From positions 1 through 30,390 of IMG/VR virus record IMGVR_UViG_3300022538_000439: DNA of 30,390 nucleotides; one strand, 5' to 3'. The notes beneath the pieces are model-generated. The model ran no database searches. It was not told the DNA's origin and saw only the letters and a program-made list of their open reading frames with translations. Position numbers and translations under genes: made by a program. The stretch comes from a virus. This document shows, piece by piece, positions 1 through 6,945 of this stretch. Positions within the stretch are counted from its first letter, which is position 1; every line of letters begins with the position of its first letter.

Positions 1-2
1 CC

Positions 3-236
3 AAGCGTGGCCTTGACATCAAGTGCTTTGAGGACCTGCCCCCTGATGTTCAAGAGAGCATCCGAACAGTGAGCGAGAGCAACGAGGAGTTCAAGAGAAG
101 GACAGGCATAGCCATCAGATACCAGCACCTATTCCCAGACAGTTTGGAAGTAGCAGTGGGTTCTATGAATGAGACAAGCGACCTGAATTTGACGAAGGCT
201 TTAACTAATCAGCCTCTAATGATGAGCAAGCCATGA
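3..236 (+). CDS. Unidentified phage protein, 3' part only
   Basis: This is the open C-terminal part (77 residues) of a gene that begins outside the window. Its stop TGA overlaps the ATG of the large terminase gene (ATGA), so the two are translationally coupled. Visible features are a charged, probably helical segment with a Leu-Pro-Pro-Asp turn near its start and an Arg-Arg-Thr-Gly stretch. Position directly before the large terminase is where small terminase subunits usually lie, and a small-subunit role is possible on that basis alone. No helix-turn-helix can be called from this fragment and I do not recognise the family. Confidence 0.7.
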   Translation, partial: KRGLDIKCFEDLPPDVQESIRTVSESNEEFKRRTGIAIRYQHLFPDSLEVAVGSMNETSDLNLTKALTNQPLMMSKP

Positions 237-1747
237 CAACAGAATCAAGAATAGTCCAGGTCCCGAACAAACTGTTTACCGACAGGTTGTGTCAGCACCA
301 GTTGGAGTTCCTGGAGGCTTTCGATAGTGGCCAAGGCCGATTCTCAATCCTCGAATGGCACAGGGGCAGTTACAAGACCACTACGATCATCAATCTATTG
401 ATTCGGGAGTGTATCGAGTATCCCCGCCACAAATACGTCTATGTTGGCCCTACCCAGGTACAGGCCAGGGAGATTGTTTGGGACGACCCCAATATGCTCC
501 CGGATGCCTTACCCGATAAAAAGGACATATTCTGGAAGCGCAACGAGCAGAAGATGACTATCACCTTCGGGAACGGCTCGTTATTGAAGATAGGCGGGGC
601 CGACCAGCCGGACAGTTGGAGGGGGATAGACGCTGATGGCGGGGCTTGTGACGAATGGGCGTTGATGAAGCACAGCACCTGGACTGAGATTTTAGAGCCG
701 ATTATCGCCCGTAAACCGAAGGCCGGGTGCAGGAAGCGGTTTTGGATATTCATTTACACACCCAAGGGGCCTAACCACGCAACTATGATGTTCAATATAG
801 CTGCTTGTGTCGAGGACGAGGCCAGGTTGCCGGTCAAGGGGAAGGCGGACAGGTTCCAGCCGGAATGGTTTGCCAGCAGGCTGACGAATGAGGAGTCCGG
901 GATTATAGCACAAGAGGAGATAGACCGATTACTAAGACAGGTCGAGATGGGCTTGTTGCCGTTATCGTTTTACGAGCAGGAATATCAGTGTAGAAGGGTT
1001 ACGGACGAGGAGCGGACTCTGATTACGTCCAAGATGCTGGCAGGACTGGATGAGATAGAATGGGACATTTATCGGGACAGGGCCAGGGAGATACGCAGGA
1101 TAGTGGCGATAGACCCTGCCTTTGGCGGTGATTTATGCTCCATCAAGGCCTTTGAGAATGGCCGGGAGCTTACCCAGCGGGGCTTGCACTTAAAACTGAC
1201 CAGTGAGGTTGCTCACGTTGCCAAGGTAATAGCCGAGGAGATAGGTACCAAGAACTTCATTGTCGATTGTATCGGCAGCGGCAAGGGTGTGGCTGACGAC
1301 TTGGCTAATGACGTTGCCGGTTATTTTGTGCAGTATTTCAATTCATCCGAGAAGGCCACTGGTAAGTCTGCGAAGTACAATGTTTTTGCCGATGTCAATC
1401 TGTATTACAACAAGAAGGCTGAGGCCGTGGCTTATGCCGCTTCTTTGGTTCGCAGGTGCGAGGTCGAATCTATTGTCGATGCCGAGACCAAGCGGCAGTT
1501 GGTGGCTTTGTCCAAGTACAAGGTTGCCCGGAACGGCAGGATGGTTATGGTTCTCAACAATGATGTCAAGAAAGTTCTGGGCTGCTCGCCTGACAAAGGA
1601 TTGTGCTGGGTTTACGGTATCTGGGGATTACAATACGTTGACCCCATAAGGAATGACGACTTGGATAGATATGACGAGGCCATGCGGGATTATAGGGACA
1701 GGAAGCGTAAGGCACGCAGGCCCAAGAGTCCAATGAGGATGTGCTAA
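233..1747 (+). CDS. Phage terminase, large subunit
   Basis: This is the DNA-packaging motor: an ATPase that docks on the portal and a nuclease that cuts concatemeric DNA. The 504 residues match the usual size. The N-terminal ATPase half has a P-loop-like segment at residues 43-50 (HRGSYKTT), a Walker B followed by the catalytic Glu (GGACDE, 136-141) and a coupling-type motif YTPKGPN (175-181). The C-terminal RNase H-like nuclease has its acidic residues at D294 (AIDPAFGGD), D345 (IVDCIGSGKG) and the DDLDRYDEA segment near 475-483. The ATG overlaps the upstream stop, and the stop overlaps the next start (TAATG). The odd point is the P-loop, where the Gly normally preceding the catalytic Lys is Tyr47. 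Confidence 0.95.
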   Translation: MTTESRIVQVPNKLFTDRLCQHQLEFLEAFDSGQGRFSILEWHRGSYKTTTIINLLIRECIEYPRHKYVYVGPTQVQAREIVWDDPNMLPDALPDKKDIFWKRNEQKMTITFGNGSLLKIGGADQPDSWRGIDADGGACDEWALMKHSTWTEILEPIIARKPKAGCRKRFWIFIYTPKGPNHATMMFNIAACVEDEARLPVKGKADRFQPEWFASRLTNEESGIIAQEEIDRLLRQVEMGLLPLSFYEQEYQCRRVTDEERTLITSKMLAGLDEIEWDIYRDRAREIRRIVAIDPAFGGDLCSIKAFENGRELTQRGLHLKLTSEVAHVAKVIAEEIGTKNFIVDCIGSGKGVADDLANDVAGYFVQYFNSSEKATGKSAKYNVFADVNLYYNKKAEAVAYAASLVRRCEVESIVDAETKRQLVALSKYKVARNGRMVMVLNNDVKKVLGCSPDKGLCWVYGIWGLQYVDPIRNDDLDRYDEAMRDYRDRKRKARRPKSPMRMC

Positions 1748-1887
1748 TGAGTATAGCTTCAAGTATTTTCGCTGAAAATGCAAATGAGGTTAAAACTGAG
1801 TGGGTAAGAAAACTTAGAGAGGCAAAAAATATGGAGGAGATTAAGGTTGTTATAGACGAAATAGACGAGGATAATTTTACTGAATGA
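1747..1887 (+). CDS. Small acidic hypothetical protein
   Basis: A 46-residue ORF whose ATG overlaps the terminase stop (TAATG) and is preceded by GAGGATG, a usable ribosome-binding site. The protein is helical and acidic at its C-terminus (EIDEDNFTE). No family is recognised. It is supported by coupled position, Shine-Dalgarno and lack of any competing ORF. The junction sequence before its start is repeated exactly before the next gene. Confidence 0.55.
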   Translation: MSIASSIFAENANEVKTEWVRKLREAKNMEEIKVVIDEIDEDNFTE

Positions 1888-1897
1888 GGATGTGCTA

Positions 1898-2092
1898 ATG
1901 GTTAATTGGTATTGGTTAATAGTAGCTGTAATACTCGGATACGATATAGGCGTATGGTATTGTTTACGAAAATGGGACAGGACGAGAAAACAAAAACCTG
2001 AAGCCAAGAAAAAGTTTAAACCCTTAACTAATATCGGAGTAGGGGAGTATGATGATAACTTTTTTCGTGTTAACGAAGAAAGGATGTGCTAA
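1898..2092 (+). CDS. Small single-pass membrane protein
   Basis: A 64-residue protein with an N-terminal hydrophobic helix (roughly residues 3-22) followed by a strongly basic stretch (KWDRTRKQKPEAKKK), so an inner-membrane anchor with a cytoplasmic basic tail is likely. I chose the ATG at 1898 because it lies 7 bases after GAGGA; a GTG at 1892 in the same frame would add two residues. Its C-terminus (ERMC) repeats that of the terminase because both genes end inside copies of the same junction motif. No function is assigned. Confidence 0.6.
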   Translation: MVNWYWLIVAVILGYDIGVWYCLRKWDRTRKQKPEAKKKFKPLTNIGVGEYDDNFFRVNEERMC

Positions 2093-2194
2093 TTGAGAAT
2101 ATACAGATTCTTTGAAAATCTTGTTATAATCGTTGTTTTATGTTTGCCTTATTACATTATACAGGATATCAGGAAGGTATCTGAGAGGCCGTAG
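2093..2194 (+). CDS. Tiny membrane protein, TTG start
   Basis: A possible 33-residue protein starting at a TTG that follows the third copy of the junction motif (AGGATGTGCTAAT). It has one hydrophobic helix (LVIIVVLCLPYYII) flanked by basic residues. Support is the Shine-Dalgarno-like AGGATG at a proper distance and the otherwise empty gap. The rare start and short length keep confidence modest. Confidence 0.4.
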   Translation: MRIYRFFENLVIIVVLCLPYYIIQDIRKVSERP

Positions 2195-2203
2195 GATGGA
2201 AGT

Positions 2204-2350
2204 ATGAGTAAAGAAGAGCCAAAGACTTATTCGCAAGAGGAATTACGAAAGATGTATGGCTTGCCGAAAAGAAGTTGGCGTAATTATTTTGGGCATCCAG
2301 AACCAGAGTTGCCACAACCCAAAAGCCCCAAGCCACAGGAGAATAAATAA
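2204..2350 (+). CDS. Small hypothetical protein, proline-rich C-terminus
   Basis: A 48-residue ORF with the ATG preceded by GGATGGAAGT. The N-terminal half is charged and includes YSQEELRKMYGLPKRSWRNY, which resembles a short helix-turn segment; the C-terminal half is rich in Pro, Lys and Gln. The stop overlaps the next start (TAATG), suggesting coupling. No family is recognised. Confidence 0.5.
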   Translation: MSKEEPKTYSQEELRKMYGLPKRSWRNYFGHPEPELPQPKSPKPQENK

Positions 2351-2574
2351 TGCCGGGCGAACACTGCAAAAGAAATTTACCTGATAAGCCAGGCGGAAAG
2401 GTTAAAGGTCGGGGCAAGGTATTGAGGATTCGCACGATAAACCCTAAACCTGGTAAGTATATCCACGTCAGGATAATGTCCAAGAAGGGGCCGAGAGGTG
2501 GCAGGACTCTTGCGAGTGGTGTGCAAACGAAAAAGACTCACGCAGAGCATTTAGCTCAAAGAATGACAAGTTAG
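2350..2574 (+). CDS. Small basic protein
   Basis: A 74-residue, very basic protein (Gly-, Lys- and Arg-rich, with PGGKVKGRGK and SKKGPRGGR stretches). The central IHVRIMSKKG segment looks like a beta-hairpin. Charge suggests nucleic-acid contact, but no family is recognised. Its ATG overlaps the preceding stop. Confidence 0.6.
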   Translation: MPGEHCKRNLPDKPGGKVKGRGKVLRIRTINPKPGKYIHVRIMSKKGPRGGRTLASGVQTKKTHAEHLAQRMTS

Positions 2575-2582
2575 GAGAAACT

Positions 2583-2699
2583 ATGAACCAAGAGGAATAC
2601 ATTAAAGAATTGAAGGAATTGTACGAGCGAGCCAAAAAAGAAGGACATCTTCAACTTGCCCTTGAAGTATTAGAACGGATTAAGCGGGGAAGACAATGA
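2583..2699 (+). CDS. Tiny helical hypothetical protein
   Basis: A 38-residue ORF that is almost entirely an amphipathic helix (EEYIKELKELYERAKKEG and following). The ATG has AGGAG upstream, and the stop overlaps the start of the co-chaperonin gene (ATGA). No function is assigned. Confidence 0.5.
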   Translation: MNQEEYIKELKELYERAKKEGHLQLALEVLERIKRGRQ

Positions 2700-2974
2700 A
2701 ACTAACCCCAACACTTGACAGAGTGGCAATAATCCGTGAGGAGAAGAAAAAGACAAGCAAGGGCGGGATAATCCTGCCTGACCAGGCCAAGGAAGAGTCC
2801 AATTACGGTGAGGTGATTGCCGTGGGGCCGGGCGCTTTCAATGTGGACGGTTCAAGGCGTGAAATGTCGGTCAAAAAGGGCGATGTGGTATTTTTCACCG
2901 ATTACCACGTTACGGTCACAGGATGTAAGACTGTAATAGTCGATGACGAGGACATTCTGGCGATAGTAAAATGA
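2696..2974 (+). CDS. GroES-like co-chaperonin (Cpn10 family)
   Basis: This protein is expected to form the heptameric lid that binds host GroEL and helps fold phage proteins, such as the capsid protein, in the cytoplasm. At 92 residues it has the full Cpn10 length. It begins with the family pattern L-T-P-x-x-DRV, has a Lys-rich mobile loop (about residues 16-30) with the GGIIL tripeptide region (23-27) that docks on GroEL, GEVIAVGPG at 38-46, a KKGDVVFF strand near 60-67 and the terminal DEDILAIV. The ATG overlaps the preceding stop and the stop overlaps the next ATG. No GroEL gene is visible, so it presumably works with the host chaperonin, as phage T4 gp31 does. Confidence 0.92.
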   Translation: MKLTPTLDRVAIIREEKKKTSKGGIILPDQAKEESNYGEVIAVGPGAFNVDGSRREMSVKKGDVVFFTDYHVTVTGCKTVIVDDEDILAIVK

Positions 2975-3162
2975 TTAAGAGATTGATTTGCTGGTTAAAG
3001 GGACATTGTTGGTGTTTTTGGGCTTTTGCCGAACCCAATGGCGATAACATTCAATATGAGAGATGCTCAAGATGTGGCATACTCAAAGGTGATTTATCTT
3101 CTGCTGCAAGGCGTTTAGGTTGGATTAGTAGTATTGACTTAAAAAACTGGCTTGAGGGTTAA
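2971..3162 (+). CDS. Small zinc-binding-type phage protein
   Basis: A 63-residue protein coupled to the co-chaperonin gene (ATGA overlap). It has C7 and the GHCWC cluster (H12, C13, C15), then a CSRCG knuckle (C32, C35). This pattern of an N-terminal Cys/Gly-His and a later Cys-x2-Cys-Gly is common in small phage zinc proteins (DUF1660-like). Metal binding is inferred from spacing only, and the role is unknown. Confidence 0.65.
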   Translation: MIKRLICWLKGHCWCFWAFAEPNGDNIQYERCSRCGILKGDLSSAARRLGWISSIDLKNWLEG

Positions 3163-3163
3163 T

Positions 3164-3364
3164 ATGGATGATATTGAAAAGTTTGCGAAAATGAATGTCA
3201 GATTGCTTGAAATCAAACCTATGGATGTTCTTGTGGTAGATTTCTCGAAATGTCCCCAAGCAGCGACAGATGATGCTTGTGATATATTTCTCAAGGCATT
3301 TCCTATCCATAAGGTAATATTTATAAGTAACGATGTGGAAATTGGAGTCATAAGAAAAAAGTAA
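3164..3364 (+). CDS. Small hypothetical protein
   Basis: A 66-residue protein with alternating strands and helices (VLVVDFSKC, then VIFISNDVEIGVI). The ATG at 3164 follows GAGG and lies just after the previous stop; an in-frame TTG at 3152 is less likely. It contains two Cys residues. The stop overlaps the portal start (TAATG). Family not recognised. Confidence 0.6.
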   Translation: MDDIEKFAKMNVRLLEIKPMDVLVVDFSKCPQAATDDACDIFLKAFPIHKVIFISNDVEIGVIRKK

Positions 3365-5409
3365 TGCCAAAGAAAGCTAAACTATCTCACGACAAGAAAG
3401 AGGAGCTCAGGGTCAAGATGCTCAAGTTCCGTCAAGAGGCCGAGGAGGGCAATAAGCAAGCTTTTATCCGTATGACCCAGAACGAGCGGTTTAAGATAGG
3501 CAAGCAGTGGGATGTTGATGATACCACTTTCAACGAGGCACACGGCAAGTTTTCGCTGACAATTAACGAAGTTTTGCCCATTATTCTTGATATTGCCGGT
3601 ACTGAGCAGGAGAACCCCTTGGATTACAAGGTGCGCAACGTCAAGGGTGGAACTCGGGTCATTGCTGAGATACTTACTTCACTGGCCAAGAATGTGATGG
3701 ACAAGTCTATGGGGCGTGAGGAGGCTTCGAGAGGCTTTGAGTCCGGGGTATCTATCGGTCGGGGATTTCTTTATATTGACATTGACTACAACAATGACCC
3801 CTTGAACGGCGATTTGATTATCAAGGAGCTCGACCCGTTCATGGTATTGCCAGACCCCACCGGCAAGGAATATGACTACAACGCCGAGCAGGGCGGGGCA
3901 AAGTATATCTGGGTGGACGAATGGGAAGACAAGGAAAAAATGGAGGCAAAGTATCCGGGCGAAGACCTTAAAAGTGCGCATTACGACCCGGTAGCACAGG
4001 GACTCTGGGGCCGCTTTACGGGAATAATGGGTTTCATGTTCGGCGGCGGTCCCAACCTGCATTTGAAAGACGATTACCGCCATCACGATGACCAAAATAC
4101 CACGGAAGAGGAATTGCAGGGCAACGTCACCAAGCAGACAAACAATTATCGTAAATCCGTATGCTGGTGGAAGGAGTGGAAAAAGGGCGCATACGTCCAG
4201 AGGCTTGACGACCCTCTGAATTACTTAGTCTTGACCGACCCCAAGGATATTTCATACGCCAAGCGAATTGCCGAGACTAATGAGAACATAAGGGTAATAG
4301 AAAAAGACCGTTACGAGAACCAGTTGACGGTTCCCATACTCAATAAGACCGTGATGTTAGGCGATAAATTACTGGAACATATCCCCGACCCGTTTGACGG
4401 TATGAACCTATACCTGATAGTGAGGTTTGCCCCGTATTTCGACCACGGCTACGAATACCCCCCGGTCGAGAACCTGATAGGGCCGCAGAAGCTCATCAAT
4501 TACACTTTTTCGCAAGTAGTGAACATACTCAAGGGACTGGCAAATACAGGGTGGAAAATAGCAAAAGGAACTCAAAAAGCAAAGGAGTGGCTTGAAGACC
4601 ACAGTGGCGAGGATAATATAATAATTGATGAGAGTAAATATGGTGGTAAAGCAGAAAAGATTGAACCTAATACTTTTCCAGTTGGCCTTGACATCATAAC
4701 CGAGCGGGGCAAACAGAATATGCGTGATATTTCTCAAGTCCAGTTACAGGTCCCGAAAACCGTCAGGCCGGAGTCGGGGATAGCCAAGCAGGTTGACGAG
4801 ATGCGGGGCTTGAGGACCAAGGGCATTATCTTTAGGAACTGGAACCAGACCAATATTTTACTTGCCCGGGTAATGGTGGAGTTGATACGCAATACCGAGA
4901 TATTCTCCGATGATGAGATAATGGCGATAATCGACGAGGAGGATTTGCTGGATGATAAGATTTTAGACCAGGCCAAGGGCATTATTATCAACCAGATACA
5001 GCAGCAGGGCGGGAGAATACCGCAACAGCCGCAGCCCCCGAACCCGATAAGGGTGCGTAATGCCTCCGTTGAAATGCAGGCACAAATGTTGGATTCTTTT
5101 CGGGAAGAAATGGAATTATTTCAACAGTTCGTAGAGCAGGTGGAGCAGACGGCCATACCGATAGCCAAGGACATCATATTAAAACTGCTCAGGAAGATGC
5201 AGCAGGGTCGATACGGTATCAAGGTCGATACCTCGCCGATGGCACCGACCGTAAGAATGATGAGAAGGATTGAGGCGCTCGAGCTTGACAAACAGTTAAT
5301 CGAGGGCGGCAGGGCGGGCATATCCCGCAGGAAACTGATTGAGATTTCAGATGTTCCGGACAAGGAAGAGATAATCGCCGAGGAAGTACCGGTACAGGGG
5401 GCGGCATAA
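3364..5409 (+). CDS. Portal protein, P22-like
   Basis: The portal is the dodecameric ring at one capsid vertex through which DNA enters and leaves, and it is the docking site for the terminase. The 681 residues fit the P22 class of short-tailed phage portals. Family-like features are the early LTINEVLPIILDIAGTEQEN segment followed by DYKVRN, then SIGRGFLYIDIDY and ELDPFMVLPDP in the wing region. The C-terminal third is rich in Gln and long helices (NPIRVRNASVEMQAQ, then a helical barrel-like region). It lies a short distance after the terminase and is coupled to genes on both sides by TAATG overlaps. A scaffold-capsid pair follows downstream, as expected. Confidence 0.88.
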   Translation: MPKKAKLSHDKKEELRVKMLKFRQEAEEGNKQAFIRMTQNERFKIGKQWDVDDTTFNEAHGKFSLTINEVLPIILDIAGTEQENPLDYKVRNVKGGTRVIAEILTSLAKNVMDKSMGREEASRGFESGVSIGRGFLYIDIDYNNDPLNGDLIIKELDPFMVLPDPTGKEYDYNAEQGGAKYIWVDEWEDKEKMEAKYPGEDLKSAHYDPVAQGLWGRFTGIMGFMFGGGPNLHLKDDYRHHDDQNTTEEELQGNVTKQTNNYRKSVCWWKEWKKGAYVQRLDDPLNYLVLTDPKDISYAKRIAETNENIRVIEKDRYENQLTVPILNKTVMLGDKLLEHIPDPFDGMNLYLIVRFAPYFDHGYEYPPVENLIGPQKLINYTFSQVVNILKGLANTGWKIAKGTQKAKEWLEDHSGEDNIIIDESKYGGKAEKIEPNTFPVGLDIITERGKQNMRDISQVQLQVPKTVRPESGIAKQVDEMRGLRTKGIIFRNWNQTNILLARVMVELIRNTEIFSDDEIMAIIDEEDLLDDKILDQAKGIIINQIQQQGGRIPQQPQPPNPIRVRNASVEMQAQMLDSFREEMELFQQFVEQVEQTAIPIAKDIILKLLRKMQQGRYGIKVDTSPMAPTVRMMRRIEALELDKQLIEGGRAGISRRKLIEISDVPDKEEIIAEEVPVQGAA

Positions 5410-5531
5410 TGAAAAAGAAAAACGTAAAAGTTGCATACCCTATTGGTCGTTGGCCAGCAGGGAAAATATCATCGTGTGTAATGACAAAAGACAAGAGATT
5501 GGTTATCAAACCAATTAAAAATAGGAATTAG
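5409..5531 (+). CDS. Tiny basic hypothetical protein
   Basis: A 40-residue, strongly basic ORF coupled to the portal stop (TAATG). It starts with a Lys run and ends in KPIKNRN. Nothing is recognisable; support is coupling and fit between neighbours. Confidence 0.45.
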   Translation: MKKKNVKVAYPIGRWPAGKISSCVMTKDKRLVIKPIKNRN

Positions 5532-5539
5532 GAAAAGAA

Positions 5540-6019
5540 ATGAAAGAAAGCAGAATATTGATTTTTGGACTTATAGTTTTTGCCAGTATAACCTTTTGCG
5601 TTTTTGGGGCGAGATTGAGTTATATATTTTCCGAGTGCGAAGTATTACTTGCTGAGAACATAGAGCTAAACGAACCAACGTATTATCATCCCCTTGACCC
5701 ACGTGCTTATACTTGCCCGAAATGTTATCCTGGAGCAAAAGGAGATTTATGTCCAGGGCATTGTGAGCCAAACGAACCAGAATGTATTGCTATTGAACAT
5801 CCGATGTTATCAGAAGGTTATACATTCAATATTTGGGAACCAAACGAAACAAATGTAGTATCTTTAGACTTTATCCCCACTTGGCCGGACTACATAGAGT
5901 TGGAGAAAGACTTGGTAATTATTTGGCCCAAAGAGACAATAGCAGAGAACTTAGATTGGCATTATCAACCTAAAGTAACGATGGCCAAAGGCACAAAGAT
6001 ATATTTCAAAGAGGACTAA
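5540..6019 (+). CDS. Membrane-anchored cysteine-rich protein
   Basis: A 159-residue protein with an N-terminal signal-anchor helix (about residues 7-24, LIFGLIVFASITFCVFGA), so the remainder probably lies in the periplasm. The middle part has a Cys cluster, CPKC followed by two further Cys and then PEC, which may bind metal or form disulfides. A beta-rich C-terminal part follows, with many Asn-Glu-Pro triplets. The ATG is preceded by AGGA. No family is recognised, and such a protein beside the portal gene is unexpected. Confidence 0.7.
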   Translation: MKESRILIFGLIVFASITFCVFGARLSYIFSECEVLLAENIELNEPTYYHPLDPRAYTCPKCYPGAKGDLCPGHCEPNEPECIAIEHPMLSEGYTFNIWEPNETNVVSLDFIPTWPDYIELEKDLVIIWPKETIAENLDWHYQPKVTMAKGTKIYFKED

Positions 6020-6056
6020 ACATCAAATTGTAAGCGTAAATTAACGAGGACTAAAA

Positions 6057-6527
6057 ATGGCTGAAGAAAACGAGAAAACAAAGGATAAAGAAAAAACAGA
6101 AGACGAAAAATTGTTAGCCGAAGCCAAGGAACTTGGCGTTACCAGGTCGAAAATATCAGTATCGCCTGGTTTCCGCACCAAAGACAGTACCCCGGAGAAA
6201 TTAGCAAAAGAGGAGAATAAACAAAATAAGCTGGCGGACGAAAGATTAAAAGACCGGGTGGAACAAGCCAAGGTGAATGCCAAGATAAAACCCATAGACA
6301 AGAGAAAGAATTTATTGGTCAGCAGGTTCAAAGCCGTAAAGTCCCGTGCCCGACCCAATAATTATTCTGATGCGAACATCAAGGCGTGGCTCGAAGAGCT
6401 CAAGATGATTGACAATAATCCGAAGTCCTGGAACAAGGTCACGAAGAACGGCACAATACCTTTTATACCCGATAACCGGAGAAAGAAAACCGCCAAGGAA
6501 ATGCTCGATAGTATGGACTTAGACTAA
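6057..6527 (+). CDS. Highly charged hypothetical protein
   Basis: A 156-residue protein that starts with an acidic/Lys-rich coiled-coil-like region (about residues 1-80) and continues with a basic region (KSRARPNNYSDANIKAWLEELK, about 92-115). The ATG follows GAGGA. Its place between portal and scaffold suggests a role in head assembly or packaging, but this is inferred from position only. Its stop overlaps the next start (TAATG). Confidence 0.65.
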   Translation: MAEENEKTKDKEKTEDEKLLAEAKELGVTRSKISVSPGFRTKDSTPEKLAKEENKQNKLADERLKDRVEQAKVNAKIKPIDKRKNLLVSRFKAVKSRARPNNYSDANIKAWLEELKMIDNNPKSWNKVTKNGTIPFIPDNRRKKTAKEMLDSMDLD

Positions 6528-6682
6528 TGAATGAGCAGGAACGCCGAGTACGATTAAATGAGATTGGCAAGGAGATAGCTTCCTTGTACCCGAAGTTAAA
6601 CGGTTCCGTCACCTTTGATTATAGTCAGGGAATTTTGAAAGGACTTAGAGAGGACACTAAATGGCGTCCTGATAAAAAATAA
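6527..6682 (+). CDS. Small hypothetical protein
   Basis: A 51-residue ORF coupled to the preceding gene (TAATG). An N-terminal basic helix is followed by a short strand segment (NGSVTFDYSQGILKGL). It is the last gene before the intrinsic terminator at 6733-6772. Family not recognised. Confidence 0.55.
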   Translation: MNEQERRVRLNEIGKEIASLYPKLNGSVTFDYSQGILKGLREDTKWRPDKK

Positions 6683-6732
6683 ACCATAGGGTTCGCCAAA
6701 ACTAAATAATCGAGGTATTAGTACATAAACGA

Positions 6733-6772
6733 CCCTCACAGATGGGATAACACCCGTTTGCGAGGGTTTTTT
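6733..6772 (+). terminator. Intrinsic (Rho-independent) terminator
   Basis: CCCTC (6733-6737) pairs with GAGGG (6762-6766), with an inner GGG/CCC pairing (6744-6746 with 6753-6755), followed directly by a run of six T. It closes the packaging/portal transcription unit and separates it from the scaffold-capsid unit. Confidence 0.75.
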
Positions 6773-6945
6773 AATTAGGCTGTACGGCACAGCGGCAAGG
6801 CCGGACACCGATGGTCGTAAAGGTTCTAACCGACCCAGTTATCAGACTGAATCTGAGTTACCTTTGGTAGTTGTGGGTTACAACTGCCCCCTATTCCGGG
6901 GAATCGGAAGATACGGCTCTCTCAGCCGGTAAAAAGGAGATTGTT
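6773..6945 (+). other. Hairpin-rich leader upstream of the scaffold-capsid genes
   Basis: This non-coding stretch between the terminator and the scaffold start holds a row of short hairpins: GCTGT/ACAGC (6779-6783 with 6789-6793), GGTCG/CGACC (6813-6817 with 6831-6835), CAGA/TCTG (6843-6846 with 6852-6855), a 9-bp stem with one G-T wobble (6866-6874 with 6880-6888) and CGGCT/AGCCG (6914-6918 with 6924-6928). The last hairpin sits just upstream of the AAGGAG ribosome-binding site. No sigma70-like promoter was seen here, and I recognise no known riboswitch class. It may be the 5' leader of the capsid mRNA. Confidence 0.5.

Noticed and set aside
3679-4095. Long minus-strand reading frame inside the portal gene, and similar ones across the window
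   Set aside because: They mirror plus-strand genes with clear family features, lack ribosome-binding sites and give products without coherent features.
6813-6840. tRNA-like T-arm sequence (GGTTCTAACC) in the leader
   Set aside because: No matching acceptor, D or anticodon stems could be drawn around it; the local pairing is a simple GGTCG/CGACC hairpin.
6871-6945. TTG-started N-terminal extension of the scaffold candidate
   Set aside because: It runs through two of the leader hairpins, and the ATG at 6946 has a strong AAGGAG at the right spacing.
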